Positions 39,893 through 49,931 of a stretch of DNA of 64,000 nucleotides are shown piece after piece (the first letter of the stretch is position 1; every line of letters begins with the position of its first letter). The position numbers and the translations under genes are program-made. The notes below the pieces were generated by a model. It ran no database searches, was not told the DNA's origin, and worked only from the letters and a program-made list of their open reading frames with translations. The stretch is taken from the NCBI RefSeq assembly GCF_030158815.1, contig NZ_BPFZ01000011.1, positions 1 to 64,000 of the forward strand. The letters run 5' to 3'. This DNA comes from Candidatus Phycosocius spiralis. GTDB taxonomy: Bacteria > Pseudomonadota > Alphaproteobacteria > Caulobacterales > Aquidulcibacteraceae.

Positions 39893-41355
39893 GGTGTCAT
39901 CATCGGTAAAATCAGACGTGCTAGAAGGCCAAAGCCATCGCCATGTTCATGGGTCAAGCCATCCGATAGCACCAATCGCCCACCGTGTAATTCAGCGATC
40001 GCCACGGCCAAAGAAAGCCCAATGCCAGAACCAGGCAGTGACCGTGCATTATCCAAGCGGGCAAAACGCTTCACAACATAATCGCGCTTTTCCAGCGGTA
40101 TGCCGCGCCCACTATCGCTGATGCTGATCTCGACCTGGTTGGCGGGAAGGTGCTTTGCATGAAGTTGTATTTCACCACATTGGGTATATTTCACCGCATT
40201 ATCCAACAAATTTGAGATGGCTTGGGCCAACAATGAGCGGTCGGCCAAGATCATCAGACCCGGTTGGATATTAGGCGTAAACACCAAGCCCGCTTCTTCA
40301 ATCACAGGCTCAAACAATTCAGCCAATTGGGTAACCAAAACACTGACGTCGAGCGCTTCAAGCTTGCCGCCTTCGCCCGCCTCTAAGCGTGACAAGCGTA
40401 ACACTGCATTAAAGGTTGCCACTACATCATCCAATTGACTGATCGCATCTTCAATGACCTCTCTTAATTCGTCCAGTGTTTGGTCTCTGAGGGCACTATC
40501 TTCAAGGCGGGTGCGCAAGCGCGTTAGGGGGGAACGCAAATCATGGGCGATGGCATCCCCCGTTGTGCGCGCAGCAGCGACCAAGCGATCAATGCGCTCT
40601 AGCATGGCATTCAAGTCTTCGGTCAGATCGTCAAACTCATCGCCCTCACCGGGTGCGAGGGTACGCACTGCAGCCCGCCGCTTAAGGTCGCCTGCCATCA
40701 CCGCGCGGGTGGTCATGGTTAATTCATGCACACGTCCAGCAACTTGGCGGGCCACCAAAAATCCACCGATCAAGGCAAAAGCTAAGACCCCAGCGCCGCC
40801 CATCCAAATCACCCGCGCCACCTGATCGGCAATCTGTAGCCCAGGCCCTAAGTCGCGCGCAACAAATAGTCCAAATCCGTCTGGCCCCGCCAAAAAGAAG
40901 CCACGGGCGCGCCTACGTTCCAAGCGCCCAGTTTCAGGCACGGGTCGTTCATAGCTAAAGCCCGTTGCCACGGCTGCATTGGGGTTTAGGGGCGCATCCG
41001 CATCGGGACGGCGTACCTGTGAGAGATCTAAGGGTGCGCTATCGATATTGCCCGAAAGGACGCGACCATCGGGCTTGACCAAGACATAAAGCGATTCACT
41101 GGCTTGTGCGGCACGTTGAATGACAGCCATATTGAGGCCATTGATCGATTGCTGCTCCCAGATATTACTCAGCTCAATCAGCTCCTTTCGGGCATAACGG
41201 TCTGCCTCCAAGCCAAGGCGGCCGACTGTAGTCGCATACAAAAATCCAAGCAAAAGCAAAGCAAAACCAGCAAACAAACCTGCAAATGCTATGGCCACGC
41301 GTAATGTTGTCGTCCGCATCAGCGAACCAAATGGCGTGAGCAGCTTTGTGATCAT
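39889..41355 (-). CDS. HAMP-containing sensor histidine kinase
   Basis: A 488-residue membrane kinase. There are two hydrophobic segments, near residues 20-42 (FAGLFAGFALLLLGFLYATT) and 190-215, with a sensor region between them. A HAMP linker (VAGRVHELTMTTRAVMAGDL) follows. The H-box is AIAHDLRSPLTRLRTRLEDS near residue 270. The ATPase domain has NLLDNAVKY, DSGRGIP and GSGIGLSLAVAIAELHGG. It pairs with the OmpR-type regulator ending 5 bp upstream and overlaps glnE. The signal is unknown. Position after degP suggests envelope stress. Confidence 0.9.
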   Translation of the reverse strand: MITKLLTPFGSLMRTTTLRVAIAFAGLFAGFALLLLGFLYATTVGRLGLEADRYARKELIELSNIWEQQSINGLNMAVIQRAAQASESLYVLVKPDGRVLSGNIDSAPLDLSQVRRPDADAPLNPNAAVATGFSYERPVPETGRLERRRARGFFLAGPDGFGLFVARDLGPGLQIADQVARVIWMGGAGVLAFALIGGFLVARQVAGRVHELTMTTRAVMAGDLKRRAAVRTLAPGEGDEFDDLTEDLNAMLERIDRLVAAARTTGDAIAHDLRSPLTRLRTRLEDSALRDQTLDELREVIEDAISQLDDVVATFNAVLRLSRLEAGEGGKLEALDVSVLVTQLAELFEPVIEEAGLVFTPNIQPGLMILADRSLLAQAISNLLDNAVKYTQCGEIQLHAKHLPANQVEISISDSGRGIPLEKRDYVVKRFARLDNARSLPGSGIGLSLAVAIAELHGGRLVLSDGLTHEHGDGFGLLARLILPMMTP

Positions 41356-41360
41356 AGGCG

Positions 41361-42032
41361 CTATGCCTCTAGCCGATATCCGGCACCTCGCACCGTATGA
41401 AGCATCGGCTTGTCAAAATCTCGATCAATTTTGGAGCGCAAACGCGATACATGTACGTCGATCACATTGGTTTGGGGATCAAAATGATAATCCCACACCT
41501 TCTCCAGCAACATCGTGCGTGTCACCACTTGGTTGGCGTTACGCATGAGATATTCCAGTAGTCGGAACTCACGCGGCTGAATATCAATCTTCTTACCCTC
41601 GCGGCGAACAACGCGGGCGAGAAGGTCCATTTCAAGCTCACCTACTTTTAAATGAGTTGAAGGTGATCCACCCTCTTGGCGGCGACCTAAAGCTTCAACG
41701 CGGGCGATCAACTCACTCGCCGCATAAGGCTTTGCAAGATAATCATCCCCACCGGCATTAAGGCCCTCAACCCGATGTTCAACATCGCCTAAGGCCGACA
41801 GAAACAAAACCGGCGTGACAATTCCCGCAGTGCGCAAATCAGCAACCACACTCAGGCCATCCTTTTTGGGCAGCATACGGTCAAACACAAGCACATCAAA
41901 CGCCCCACCTCTGGCCATCATCTCGCCGGTTTCACCGTCTCCCGCTAGATCGACGACATGACCCGATTCTTCTAAGGCCCGGCGCATATATAGTGCGCTT
42001 TCGCCAGCATCTTCCACAATCAGGACGCGCAT
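41361..42032 (-). CDS. OmpR-family response regulator
   Basis: A 223-residue two-domain regulator. The receiver has the acidic pair ED at 7-8, phospho-acceptor Asp51 in VLVFDRMLPKKDG, and Lys in LAKPYAASEL. The winged-helix DNA-binding domain runs from about 128 (LKVGELEMDLLARVVRREGK) to VHVSRLRSKID and VRGAGYRLEA. It lies 24 bp after degP and 5 bp before its kinase, all in one direction. Confidence 0.93.
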   Translation of the reverse strand: MRVLIVEDAGESALYMRRALEESGHVVDLAGDGETGEMMARGGAFDVLVFDRMLPKKDGLSVVADLRTAGIVTPVLFLSALGDVEHRVEGLNAGGDDYLAKPYAASELIARVEALGRRQEGGSPSTHLKVGELEMDLLARVVRREGKKIDIQPREFRLLEYLMRNANQVVTRTMLLEKVWDYHFDPQTNVIDVHVSRLRSKIDRDFDKPMLHTVRGAGYRLEA

Positions 42033-42056
42033 GGCTTATCCCCCCAACAATGACAA

Positions 42057-43697
42057 TTATTTTTTCGGCCTAGACGGGGCGTCTGATTCCTCTGCATCCA
42101 AAGGCAAAGCGACAAAGCCGCCGCCACCGGCTTGGCTTTGGATAAACAATCCAATGAAAGCACGTCCCGCTGCTCGGGCTGCTTTTACCGCTGCTTCTAG
42201 CTCTTCCGAAGAGCGCACTTCTTTATCATTAGCCGTCAAAATAGCGTCCCCAGCGCGGATACCCCGCTTGGCAGCTTTGGAGTCTGGATCAACCTCTAAG
42301 ATCAAGACGCCGGCTTCATTTGGCGGAAGGCGAAGGCGGGTGCGCGCTTGGGCTGACAATGGCCCAACACTTAAACCCAGCGCACTCGAAGCTGCCGCTG
42401 CTGATGGCGGTACCCCATCAGGGCCGGTAGCATCACCACGGGCGAGTTGTTGTTCAGACGGTCTCGCAGCAATGGTAACTGAAACCGTGCGGCGGCTACC
42501 ATCAGCACCAGCAATTTCAAGCTTGACCACTTCACCAACATTGGTTTGTCCGACGCGTCGGGTCAAATCGCTGGACCCTTCGATCTTTTGACCATTGAAC
42601 TTTAGCACAACATCACCGCGCTTAAGACCAGCTTTTGCCGCTGGCGCACCTGGGGATACATTGGCAATCAACGCGCCTTTGGCGTCAGCCCCCAAGCCAA
42701 AACTATCGGCCATTTCACGGCTAACATCTTGGATCGTGACCCCAAGCCAGCCATAGGTCACTTTGCCTTGGGCAATAATCTGTTTGGTTGTACGGTCAGC
42801 CAAACTTGCAGGAATGGCAAAACCAATCCCAATATTACCGCCAGAGCGCGTGAAAATCGCGGTATTCACCCCGATAACCCGGCCACTCATATCAAAAGTC
42901 GGCCCACCGGAATTGCCCGGATTGATTGGCGCGTCAATTTGCATAAAGTCCGCAATATTGCTTTCACCACGGAAATCGCGGCCTAATGCCGAAATGATCC
43001 CGGCAGTGGCGGTACCACCCAAATCAAACGGATTACCGATTGCAACCACCCAATCGCCAACGCGAACTTTTGCTTCAGGCGCAAATTGAACATAGGGGAA
43101 GCTACCCCCTTCAACTTTTAAGACCGCCAAATCGGTACGCTCATCGCGACCAATGATCTTGGCTTTAAGTTCGCGACCATCTTTGAGGGTGGCTGTAATT
43201 TCTTTGGCTTTTTCAACCACGTGATTATTGGTGACGATATAGCCCGTTGAAGAGATGAAAAAGCCTGAGCCACCGCCTATCTGTTCGCGCGGCCTCGCTT
43301 GCTGACCATCGCGTTGATTGGGCATTTGCTCAAAAAAGCGACGTAATTGTGGGGGCAATCCTTCCAAATCTTCCATGGATGGCCCACCAGATGGAGCTTC
43401 AGATACTGCAACCACTTCTAAAGACACCACGGCGGGGGACACACGCTCTACCAAATCGGCAAAGCTGGGCAACATTGTTGCGGCCTTGGGAGCTTGAGTT
43501 GAAATTTGTTGCGCTGAAATCTCGCCCGGCGAAAGAACCTGTCCCACCCCAAAGGCCCCAATAGCCAAAGCAATAGCGGCTGCACCAGTCAGAATGGGAC
43601 GACGCATAAAAGGTCTTGCCACACTTTGTGGCGTCACTTGTTGCGAGTTGGGTTGAGAGCTTGGGGCAAACTTATCACTTTGAGTGTCCAACGACAT
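42057..43697 (-). CDS. degP: Do-family periplasmic serine protease (DegP/HtrA)
   Basis: An envelope quality-control protease and chaperone. I choose the ATG at 43697 (AGGATGAAG upstream); the frame is open to 43799. A membrane/signal segment follows (AAAIALAIGAFGVGQVLS). The catalytic triad is visible: His in YIVTNNHVVEKA, Asp in ERTDLAVLKVEGG, Ser in INPGNSGGPTFDMSGRVIG. Two PDZ domains follow (GLKRGDVVLKFNGQKIEGS and AKRGIRAGDAILTANDKEV). It ends in Gly- and acid-rich sequence. It lies between ccmH and a two-component pair on one strand. Confidence 0.94.
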   Translation of the reverse strand: MSLDTQSDKFAPSSQPNSQQVTPQSVARPFMRRPILTGAAAIALAIGAFGVGQVLSPGEISAQQISTQAPKAATMLPSFADLVERVSPAVVSLEVVAVSEAPSGGPSMEDLEGLPPQLRRFFEQMPNQRDGQQARPREQIGGGSGFFISSTGYIVTNNHVVEKAKEITATLKDGRELKAKIIGRDERTDLAVLKVEGGSFPYVQFAPEAKVRVGDWVVAIGNPFDLGGTATAGIISALGRDFRGESNIADFMQIDAPINPGNSGGPTFDMSGRVIGVNTAIFTRSGGNIGIGFAIPASLADRTTKQIIAQGKVTYGWLGVTIQDVSREMADSFGLGADAKGALIANVSPGAPAAKAGLKRGDVVLKFNGQKIEGSSDLTRRVGQTNVGEVVKLEIAGADGSRRTVSVTIAARPSEQQLARGDATGPDGVPPSAAAASSALGLSVGPLSAQARTRLRLPPNEAGVLILEVDPDSKAAKRGIRAGDAILTANDKEVRSSEELEAAVKAARAAGRAFIGLFIQSQAGGGGFVALPLDAEESDAPSRPKK

Positions 43698-43841
43698 GAA
43701 CTTCATCCTGCGCCTACAAAGGCCCGACCTTCGAGCCTTATTGGATGTAGTATGACATCTCAAACATGGCCAGACCATGACTAAAACATTACAATTCATT
43801 TAGAGTAAAGTTGGTGTGAAAAAATCTAATTGGACCATATT

Positions 43842-44351
43842 TTAATCATTTAAATCAGATAATTGATACTCTTTCAGTGCAGCACGCACCTCATCGTCTT
43901 GAAGCTCTGGCGCAATTTCGGGGCCAATTTCTTTGCGGCGGCTAACCCAATAAAGGCCAGCTCCGCCCATTAGCAATAAGGCCAAGGGCGTGCCCCATAG
44001 CGCCAAGGTGTCGAGGCCAAGACGGGGACGCAACAGAACAAACTCGCCATAACGTTCGGCAAAGAAACGCCGTACCTGCGCGTCACTATCTCCAGCGGTA
44101 ATCCGTTCGCGAATGGCTTTACGCATATCCAAAGCGATTTGAGCCGATGACAAAGCGACTGGTTCATTCTCGCACACAACACAGCGGATTTCGCGCGCTA
44201 AATTCTGGGCACGCGCTTCTTGGTTCGGATCGCTCAACGCCTGTTCGGGTGTGACAAGCGATCCCTGTGCGGCAAAAACGGGGGCGGCAAGCAAAGTGAC
44301 AAAGCTTAGGGCCCAAAGGATCATCCACTGTGTCAAACGCCGCACTATCAT
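43842..44351 (-). CDS. ccmH: Cytochrome c maturation protein CcmH (CycL)
   Basis: A 169-residue membrane-anchored thiol oxidoreductase that prepares apocytochrome c for heme ligation with CcmF. A signal peptide (MILWALSFVTLLAAPVFAA) precedes the redox motif IRCVVCENEPVA with Cys57 and Cys60, and the family helix AQIALDMRKAIRERI. FFAERYGEFVLLRPRLG and a C-terminal membrane helix (TPLALLLMGGAGLYWVSRRK) complete it. It overlaps ccmF by 4 bp. Confidence 0.94.
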   Translation of the reverse strand: MIVRRLTQWMILWALSFVTLLAAPVFAAQGSLVTPEQALSDPNQEARAQNLAREIRCVVCENEPVALSSAQIALDMRKAIRERITAGDSDAQVRRFFAERYGEFVLLRPRLGLDTLALWGTPLALLLMGGAGLYWVSRRKEIGPEIAPELQDDEVRAALKEYQLSDLND

Positions 44352-46381
44352 GGGGTACTGGTTCCTGCTCCCTGCAAACCAAAATCAGCCTTTGGCTCTG
44401 GAGAGATCTTGGCACCCTTAAGCCGCGCGGGCTGGGGTGCCCCCACGCGCAAACGACGATCCGTTAAGCTAACAGCACCCCCAAGTGCCATTAAAAACGC
44501 GCCACCGAAAATACCAATCACCAGTGGGTTCGAATATAAGCGCACCGTCCAAGCCATTCGGCCAGAGATTTGGGAAGGGTCACCCAAAGCCGCATAGACA
44601 TCCCCACCCAGGGATGAACGGATTGCTACCTCCGTGGTTGGCATCCGCGAAGCAGGGTAAAATCGCCTTTCGGGCGTTAAGGTGAATTCGCGCGTACCCC
44701 TTGTTACCACCAAAAGTGCCCTGTCCGCATAATAATTGGGGCCTTCTTCGGCCGTTACGCTTTTGAGCGTTACACTTGATCCTGCAAATTGGGTGGTTTC
44801 GCCAAGACCTAAAGAAGCGGTGTGCTCTTGGCGGAATGCTGTTTCAGAAACAGCACCTAAGACAAAAACGCCCAAGCCCATATGCGCGATGGTCATGCCC
44901 CATGCGGCGCGTTGCACCCCTTTAAGCCGCGACCAAACCTGCGGCCAAGCCAACTTGCCAAACTTGGCGCGGTCTAGAACTTCTGAAATCGCGCCACACA
45001 CAAGCCACGCCCCAAGTCCAATCCCAATGGCGGCTAAAGCTTTGCCCCCCATGAGAGCCCAGGTCAGCGTCATCGCTAAGGCGGCACAAGCCCCTGCGAC
45101 CCATAGGCGCTGTAAAGCCCCCGCTAAGTCACCGCGCTTCCACGCCAAGAAAGGGGCTATGGGCAATACGATCAGGACCAGTGCCATCAAGGGCGTGAAG
45201 GCAAGATTGAAATAGGGCGGGCCAACCGATAGCGCGCGCTTAAACACTGCCTCCCCCAACAAGGGATAAAGTGTTCCGACTAAAACAGTCGCGGTTGCGA
45301 CCGTCAAAAACAGATTATTGACGACCAAAGCGCCCTCTCGGCTGATCGGCGCGAATAACCCCCGATCCGAACCAAGGCTTGGACCCCGCCAAGCAAAGAG
45401 TGCTAACGCTCCCCCAGTAAAAGCCGCCAAAATCATCAAGATCATAAATCCACGCTTGGGGTCGAGGGCAAAAGCGTGCACGGAGGTCAACACACCTGAG
45501 CGCACCAAGAAGGTTCCAAGTAGGGACAAGGAAAATGTCAAAATCGCCAGTAAAATCGTCCAGCTGGCTAGACCCCCGCGCTTTTCAGTTACAATGGCGG
45601 AGTGCAATAAGGCGGCCCCCAAGAGCCAAGGCATAAAGCTTGCATTCTCAACCGGGTCCCAGAACCACCACCCACCCCAGCCCAGTTCATAATAGGCCCA
45701 ATAAGAACCAAGGGTGATGCCGATGGTCAAAAACGTCCAAGAAGCCAGCGCCCACGGTCGCACCCACCGCGCCCAGGCCGCGTCCACGCGGCCCTCGAGC
45801 AAGGCCGCAACGGCCAATGAAAACACCACCGAAGAACCGACATAGCCCAGATATAAAAAAGGTGGGTGAGCGGCCAATGCGGGGTCTTGGAGCAAGGGGT
45901 TTAAGCTAGCGCCTTGTAAGGGTGCTGGATCAAGACGCACAAACGGATTGGAGGCAAAAGCCAGATAGGCCATCATCACCGCCGTCAAAAGGCCTTGAAC
46001 CCCAACCGCGCGGGCACGCAAATCCCAGCGCAGTCCTTTAGAAAACCGGGCCAACATCCAGCCAAAGCCTGCGGAGATCAAACACCACAATACCATAGAG
46101 CCTTCATGACTGCCCCAAGTTCCAGCGATCTTATAGAGGAGTGGCTTTAGAGTGTGGCTGTTGGTTGCCACATTTTGCACCGAAAAATCAGAGCGGATGA
46201 AGGCACTCATCAAGGCAAGAAATGCTAAAGCGATGGCCAAAGCGGATACATCCGCCGATGCCCGTGCCATGGCAGCGAAGCGACCGTCATGCGCGTGCCC
46301 GCCCCACAGGCCTGATCCAGTTTGGGCAAGGCTGGCTGCAAGGGCTAAAAAGATGAGGAAGTGTCCGAGTTCAGCGATCAT
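44348..46381 (-). CDS. ccmF: Cytochrome c heme lyase subunit CcmF (CycK)
   Basis: A large polytopic inner-membrane protein (677 residues, about 15 hydrophobic segments) that attaches heme to apocytochrome c. The heme-handling tryptophan motif is GWGGWWFWDPVENASFMPWL. Other family marks are GTWGSHEGSMVLWCLI and LLGTFLVRSGVLTSVHAFA. It lies 79 bp after ccmE and overlaps ccmH by 4 bp in the ccmI-E-F-H operon. The ccmABCDG genes are not in the window. Confidence 0.96.
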   Translation of the reverse strand: MIAELGHFLIFLALAASLAQTGSGLWGGHAHDGRFAAMARASADVSALAIALAFLALMSAFIRSDFSVQNVATNSHTLKPLLYKIAGTWGSHEGSMVLWCLISAGFGWMLARFSKGLRWDLRARAVGVQGLLTAVMMAYLAFASNPFVRLDPAPLQGASLNPLLQDPALAAHPPFLYLGYVGSSVVFSLAVAALLEGRVDAAWARWVRPWALASWTFLTIGITLGSYWAYYELGWGGWWFWDPVENASFMPWLLGAALLHSAIVTEKRGGLASWTILLAILTFSLSLLGTFLVRSGVLTSVHAFALDPKRGFMILMILAAFTGGALALFAWRGPSLGSDRGLFAPISREGALVVNNLFLTVATATVLVGTLYPLLGEAVFKRALSVGPPYFNLAFTPLMALVLIVLPIAPFLAWKRGDLAGALQRLWVAGACAALAMTLTWALMGGKALAAIGIGLGAWLVCGAISEVLDRAKFGKLAWPQVWSRLKGVQRAAWGMTIAHMGLGVFVLGAVSETAFRQEHTASLGLGETTQFAGSSVTLKSVTAEEGPNYYADRALLVVTRGTREFTLTPERRFYPASRMPTTEVAIRSSLGGDVYAALGDPSQISGRMAWTVRLYSNPLVIGIFGGAFLMALGGAVSLTDRRLRVGAPQPARLKGAKISPEPKADFGLQGAGTSTP

Positions 46382-46460
46382 AAGCCATTATGTACCCCGC
46401 GCCCTGTGCGCTTCAACTGCTTTGGCTGTTGAATCCCGAGCAAACTGACCTGAAGTCCAC

Positions 46461-46997
46461 TCAGTTGGAGCCCGAATACAGCGTTCTAGATGGGACGTTG
46501 GTCGAGCCAGAGCTTATCGATGAAAGATCGCTGGTTTTTTGCCCAGCTTGGCTAACCGGCATGGGTGCCTCACGCCATTGACCCGAGGCTTTAAGCGCAT
46601 CGGCGACTTCCTTGGGCATGTAATTTTCATCATGGCGGGCTAGGATCGTGCGCGCCTCAAAAACATCATTGGATCGAAAACGACCTTCAGCGATCACGCC
46701 TTGGCCCTCGCGAAACAAATCGGGCAATACGCCGCGGTAGTTCACCCGCAAGTCTGCTGTGCCGTCTGTGACAACGAAATTGACCACACCGTTTTCGCTG
46801 CGCACCACCGTACCCTTTGCGACCAAGCCGCCGATGCGGGCCTGGGTGCCCGCTACGGGCTTTTTCTTCGCGGCATCAGCAGGCGAGAAAAAGAAAGACG
46901 CCGTATCCTTAAGCGCCAGACTAGCAACCGCCGTCGCGCCCAAAAGGACGACACCAGCAGCACAAATCAAAAGAAGGCGACGATCACGTCTGCGCAT
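46461..46997 (-). CDS. ccmE: Heme chaperone CcmE (CycJ)
   Basis: A periplasmic heme carrier anchored by one N-terminal helix. From the ATG at 46997 it begins MRRRDRRLLLICAAGVVLLG. The OB-fold shows RIGGLVAKGTVV, NYRGVLPDLFREGQGVIAEG and ARHDENYMPKEV, with His122 as the covalent heme site and the downstream Tyr. A GTG at 47075 overlapping the ccmI stop is in frame, giving 26 extra residues; the shorter start fits the family better. A Ser-rich C-terminal tail follows the fold. Confidence 0.93.
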   Translation of the reverse strand: MRRRDRRLLLICAAGVVLLGATAVASLALKDTASFFFSPADAAKKKPVAGTQARIGGLVAKGTVVRSENGVVNFVVTDGTADLRVNYRGVLPDLFREGQGVIAEGRFRSNDVFEARTILARHDENYMPKEVADALKASGQWREAPMPVSQAGQKTSDLSSISSGSTNVPSRTLYSGSN

Positions 46998-47071
46998 AGG
47001 GGACACTCTCGGTTTATAACACCTTACTGTCTGGCGCTTTGAATGGAAAGCAATCTTTCGCTCACAAAAAC

Positions 47072-48262
47072 TCACCTTTTCGGCATTGGTGTTAATGGAG
47101 CAGAAGCAACATCGCCAATGCTTGCTAAGCAGGTTTGATACAGCGCCTTTAAAAATGGGTCCTTTTGGGCAATTGTTTCACCGGCTTGAAGCATTGACTT
47201 GGCGGCGTTCACTTGCCCGGTCATCATCAGTACGCGCGCCGCAGAAAGGCGTAAGGACGGGTTTGCAGGATCGCTTGTTACGCGGGCGACGCGGGCCGCT
47301 ACCATTGCTTTAATGAAGGCTTGTTGTGCTTTTGGGTCAGCACCCATCATAGCATTTTTGGGCGTTTGAGACCCGTCCATGTCCGGACCACGGTCTAATT
47401 GGGACAAGACATCGATAGCCCGCGCCACTAAAAGATTTTGATTATTGGTTTGGCCAGCATTGCTCTCATAGGCACGACGCCAAATGGCTAGCCCATCCTT
47501 GTAGTTGCCGGCGTGCCATCGGGCAAGACCCAAATAGAAAGCCGCAGACGGTGAATTTGGATCAAGGCTCAGGGCCGCTTCTAAAGCTCTTTGAGCATCT
47601 GGTCCAAGTTGGTTGTCATTTAGCCGCATTAAAACGCCACCTGTTTCAGCAATCCATTCAGGATTGGTTGGGTTGCGTCGCAATGCTGCTTGATAGGCGC
47701 GAAGCGCATCTTGATCACGGCCAGAGCTGACCATAACTTGTGCCATTAAAGCGTGCGGCAATGCATCTTCGGGGTTTTTCTTGGCTTGCTCTTGCAATAA
47801 GAGCAAAATTTCCTCTTCGCTTAAGGTTTCAGGGGCTCGGGCTAAAAGCTGGGCTTGACGGACAGAAAAAGGCTGATCAGGAAGATTTGGTGATCCAAAT
47901 ACTACATAAAGTCCGCCCGCTAACACAGCTGTGACAAGGGCTACTGCGCTCACCAAAGCGCGATTCAGGACGATACCTTCCCCAATGATGCGGTCACGGG
48001 CAATGATCAAACGGCGACCAATTTCCAAACGACCCGCTTGTGCAGCCTCCATCGATATTCTGCCTTGGTTAACATCACGATCCAGCTCCTGGAGTTGGTC
48101 CTGATAGACAAGAAGGTCTGGGCGGTCGGTTTCGTCTTGTCTGATTTTGGCACCAGCCCTCAAGATCCACCAAGCAGCGCCCGTTAAAATCATCAACACT
48201 GTGGCCCAGAACGTTGCCGGCAGTACAAGTGGCGCAATAGAACTCAAATTAAGGGCAGACAT
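47072..48262 (-). CDS. ccmI: Cytochrome c biogenesis TPR protein CcmI (CycH)
   Basis: CcmI binds the tails of apocytochromes c and hands them to the CcmF-CcmH lyase. Two membrane helices lie near residues 12-35 and 95-115 (LVSAVALVTAVLAGGLYVVF), separated by a cytoplasmic leucine-rich loop (DLLVYQDQLQELDRDVNQGR). Periplasmic TPR repeats follow (YQAALRRNPTNPEWIAETGG, ALEAALSLDPNSPSAAFYLG). The 396 residues fit the family. It is the first gene of the ccm operon and overlaps ccmE. Confidence 0.92.
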   Translation of the reverse strand: MSALNLSSIAPLVLPATFWATVLMILTGAAWWILRAGAKIRQDETDRPDLLVYQDQLQELDRDVNQGRISMEAAQAGRLEIGRRLIIARDRIIGEGIVLNRALVSAVALVTAVLAGGLYVVFGSPNLPDQPFSVRQAQLLARAPETLSEEEILLLLQEQAKKNPEDALPHALMAQVMVSSGRDQDALRAYQAALRRNPTNPEWIAETGGVLMRLNDNQLGPDAQRALEAALSLDPNSPSAAFYLGLARWHAGNYKDGLAIWRRAYESNAGQTNNQNLLVARAIDVLSQLDRGPDMDGSQTPKNAMMGADPKAQQAFIKAMVAARVARVTSDPANPSLRLSAARVLMMTGQVNAAKSMLQAGETIAQKDPFLKALYQTCLASIGDVASAPLTPMPKR

Positions 48263-48356
48263 GCATATTTACCCCAATGATTTCTGGGAAAATTGGTAAA
48301 ATGTCACGGGACACAATGATGCTAGGGGGCACGATTATAGGATAATATGCTGCAAG

Positions 48357-49793
48357 TTACACCCCTTTTGGTACCATTTTAGTGGCCTTGATCTGTTTGG
48401 ACTTCAAGGCCGCAATTCTGCGCTCAAAACCAGTTGCAGCTCGGTTACCATCCAAAGCAGAATAGAGCAGGGTTGTAGCCCAGATATAGTCATCTAAATA
48501 GCGTGAAGGATTGTTTTCATAGACTAATTGCACCAAGGCATCGGCAGTAAAATCTAGATAATCAGCGCAGGACTTTATAACTTTTTGACTTACCACAGCA
48601 ATTCCAGCTTCGTTGGCTAAATGGCGGATTGCGGACAAAAACTCCAAATAAGACCGTGCGACTTGTACGGCTTCTGAATCAATTTTCACCGATACGCGAG
48701 GCAGAATGGTCGTCGCGATTTTACCCTTGCGTACCGATTCACGGGGCAACACCTGCTCTAAGGCTGTGACAGCACCCTCACAGATATCTTCTAATATTTG
48801 ACCTGTACGTGAGCATATCTCGGTCAATTCCTGCTGCCAAGGTCCTAAGTAATTAAGTAATTGACTTTTTGAAAGTCCGTTGGCCAAAAGAATATGTCGA
48901 TTTAGGGCATTGATCATACGCTGGGCGTTAAAGATGGTTTTGTTATATTCTTCCCAGATCAGCTGGCTTTGCTGATGGATTAGACCCAAAATCCGCCGTC
49001 CAATCAACCCATAAGGGGTTGTGTCTATCTTGATATCATCGAAAGTGGGTAATAGTTTTTTTACCACGCGCAAGATGTGAAAAGGCTTGTCCAAGGTCGA
49101 CATATTAAGCAGCATAAGTTCAACGCCCACCTTGATATCATGCGCTTCTTGTTTGCGGACACATTTAGTGAGATGCATGATTGAGTTTTCATGCATATCA
49201 CCATATCGGCTTTGTGAACCTGTCCATAATTCATTGTTGAGCTTATTGGCCAAAAGCAATGGACGTAAACGATCGAGGATCAGGCTGCTTTCAGGGGTAT
49301 CTCCTAGAATAGCTAATTGCTCATCTGACACATCAGAAATGCGTTCAAGGACCACATCGCGATAGCCATTTGCAAGATTTTGTGCCCCCTTCACATCACC
49401 CTTAAGACTGGCATCGCGGATCAAGGGATCTAATTCGGTAAAAACATCATTGGCCAATTGCGTCGATATGACATGCCAAACTTGCGCCAACCCTTGGCGC
49501 GGCAGAGATCCTGGTACAAGGTTGCTGAGTTCTTGACTTGCAAATAAACCTGAAAAGGGCTCCCAGAACAAACGGTCAAATCCAGGAATACGGCTTTTCC
49601 CAACGCCATCAAGGAAATTCGGGATTATTCCAGCCTGACGTAGCGTTTCCAATAAATCTATGATGGCATTAGGGCGGTTTCCCTCAAGTTTGACGCGCTC
49701 TAATAATGACCACACTTCATGAGAATTTGCATGCGTAGTAGCAAGGACAATTGTCCTTAAAGCGGCAATCTGTTCATCGGTTAAAACTTTCAT
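48357..49793 (-). CDS. Unrecognised 478-residue, mainly helical protein
   Basis: A long open frame with ATG start MKVLTDEQIAALRTIVLATT and no signal peptide or membrane segment, so probably cytoplasmic. Composition suggests alpha-helical repeats (RVVKKLLPTFDD, LNRHILLANGLSKSQLLNYL, YLEFLSAIRHLANEAGIAVV). It has few cysteines and a basic C-terminus (RRIAALKSKQIKATKMVPKG). I know no family that fits. It lies between the FeuQ-like kinase gene and ccmI, all on one strand, with gaps of about 140 and 95 bp. Its codon usage does not look obviously foreign. The frame is long and clean, so it is a real gene; its function is open. Confidence 0.8.
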   Translation of the reverse strand: MKVLTDEQIAALRTIVLATTHANSHEVWSLLERVKLEGNRPNAIIDLLETLRQAGIIPNFLDGVGKSRIPGFDRLFWEPFSGLFASQELSNLVPGSLPRQGLAQVWHVISTQLANDVFTELDPLIRDASLKGDVKGAQNLANGYRDVVLERISDVSDEQLAILGDTPESSLILDRLRPLLLANKLNNELWTGSQSRYGDMHENSIMHLTKCVRKQEAHDIKVGVELMLLNMSTLDKPFHILRVVKKLLPTFDDIKIDTTPYGLIGRRILGLIHQQSQLIWEEYNKTIFNAQRMINALNRHILLANGLSKSQLLNYLGPWQQELTEICSRTGQILEDICEGAVTALEQVLPRESVRKGKIATTILPRVSVKIDSEAVQVARSYLEFLSAIRHLANEAGIAVVSQKVIKSCADYLDFTADALVQLVYENNPSRYLDDYIWATTLLYSALDGNRAATGFERRIAALKSKQIKATKMVPKGV

Positions 49794-49931
49794 GCCCTCA
49801 ACTTGATAACAGACACTTTATACGCAAACTAGTTCAAGACACCTTATACTATGTTACCAACAAATAAATACTTATAATCTTGCTGACAATCTATACTCTA
49901 ACGCTTTCCTATGTGCGATAAGCAGGTGTGA

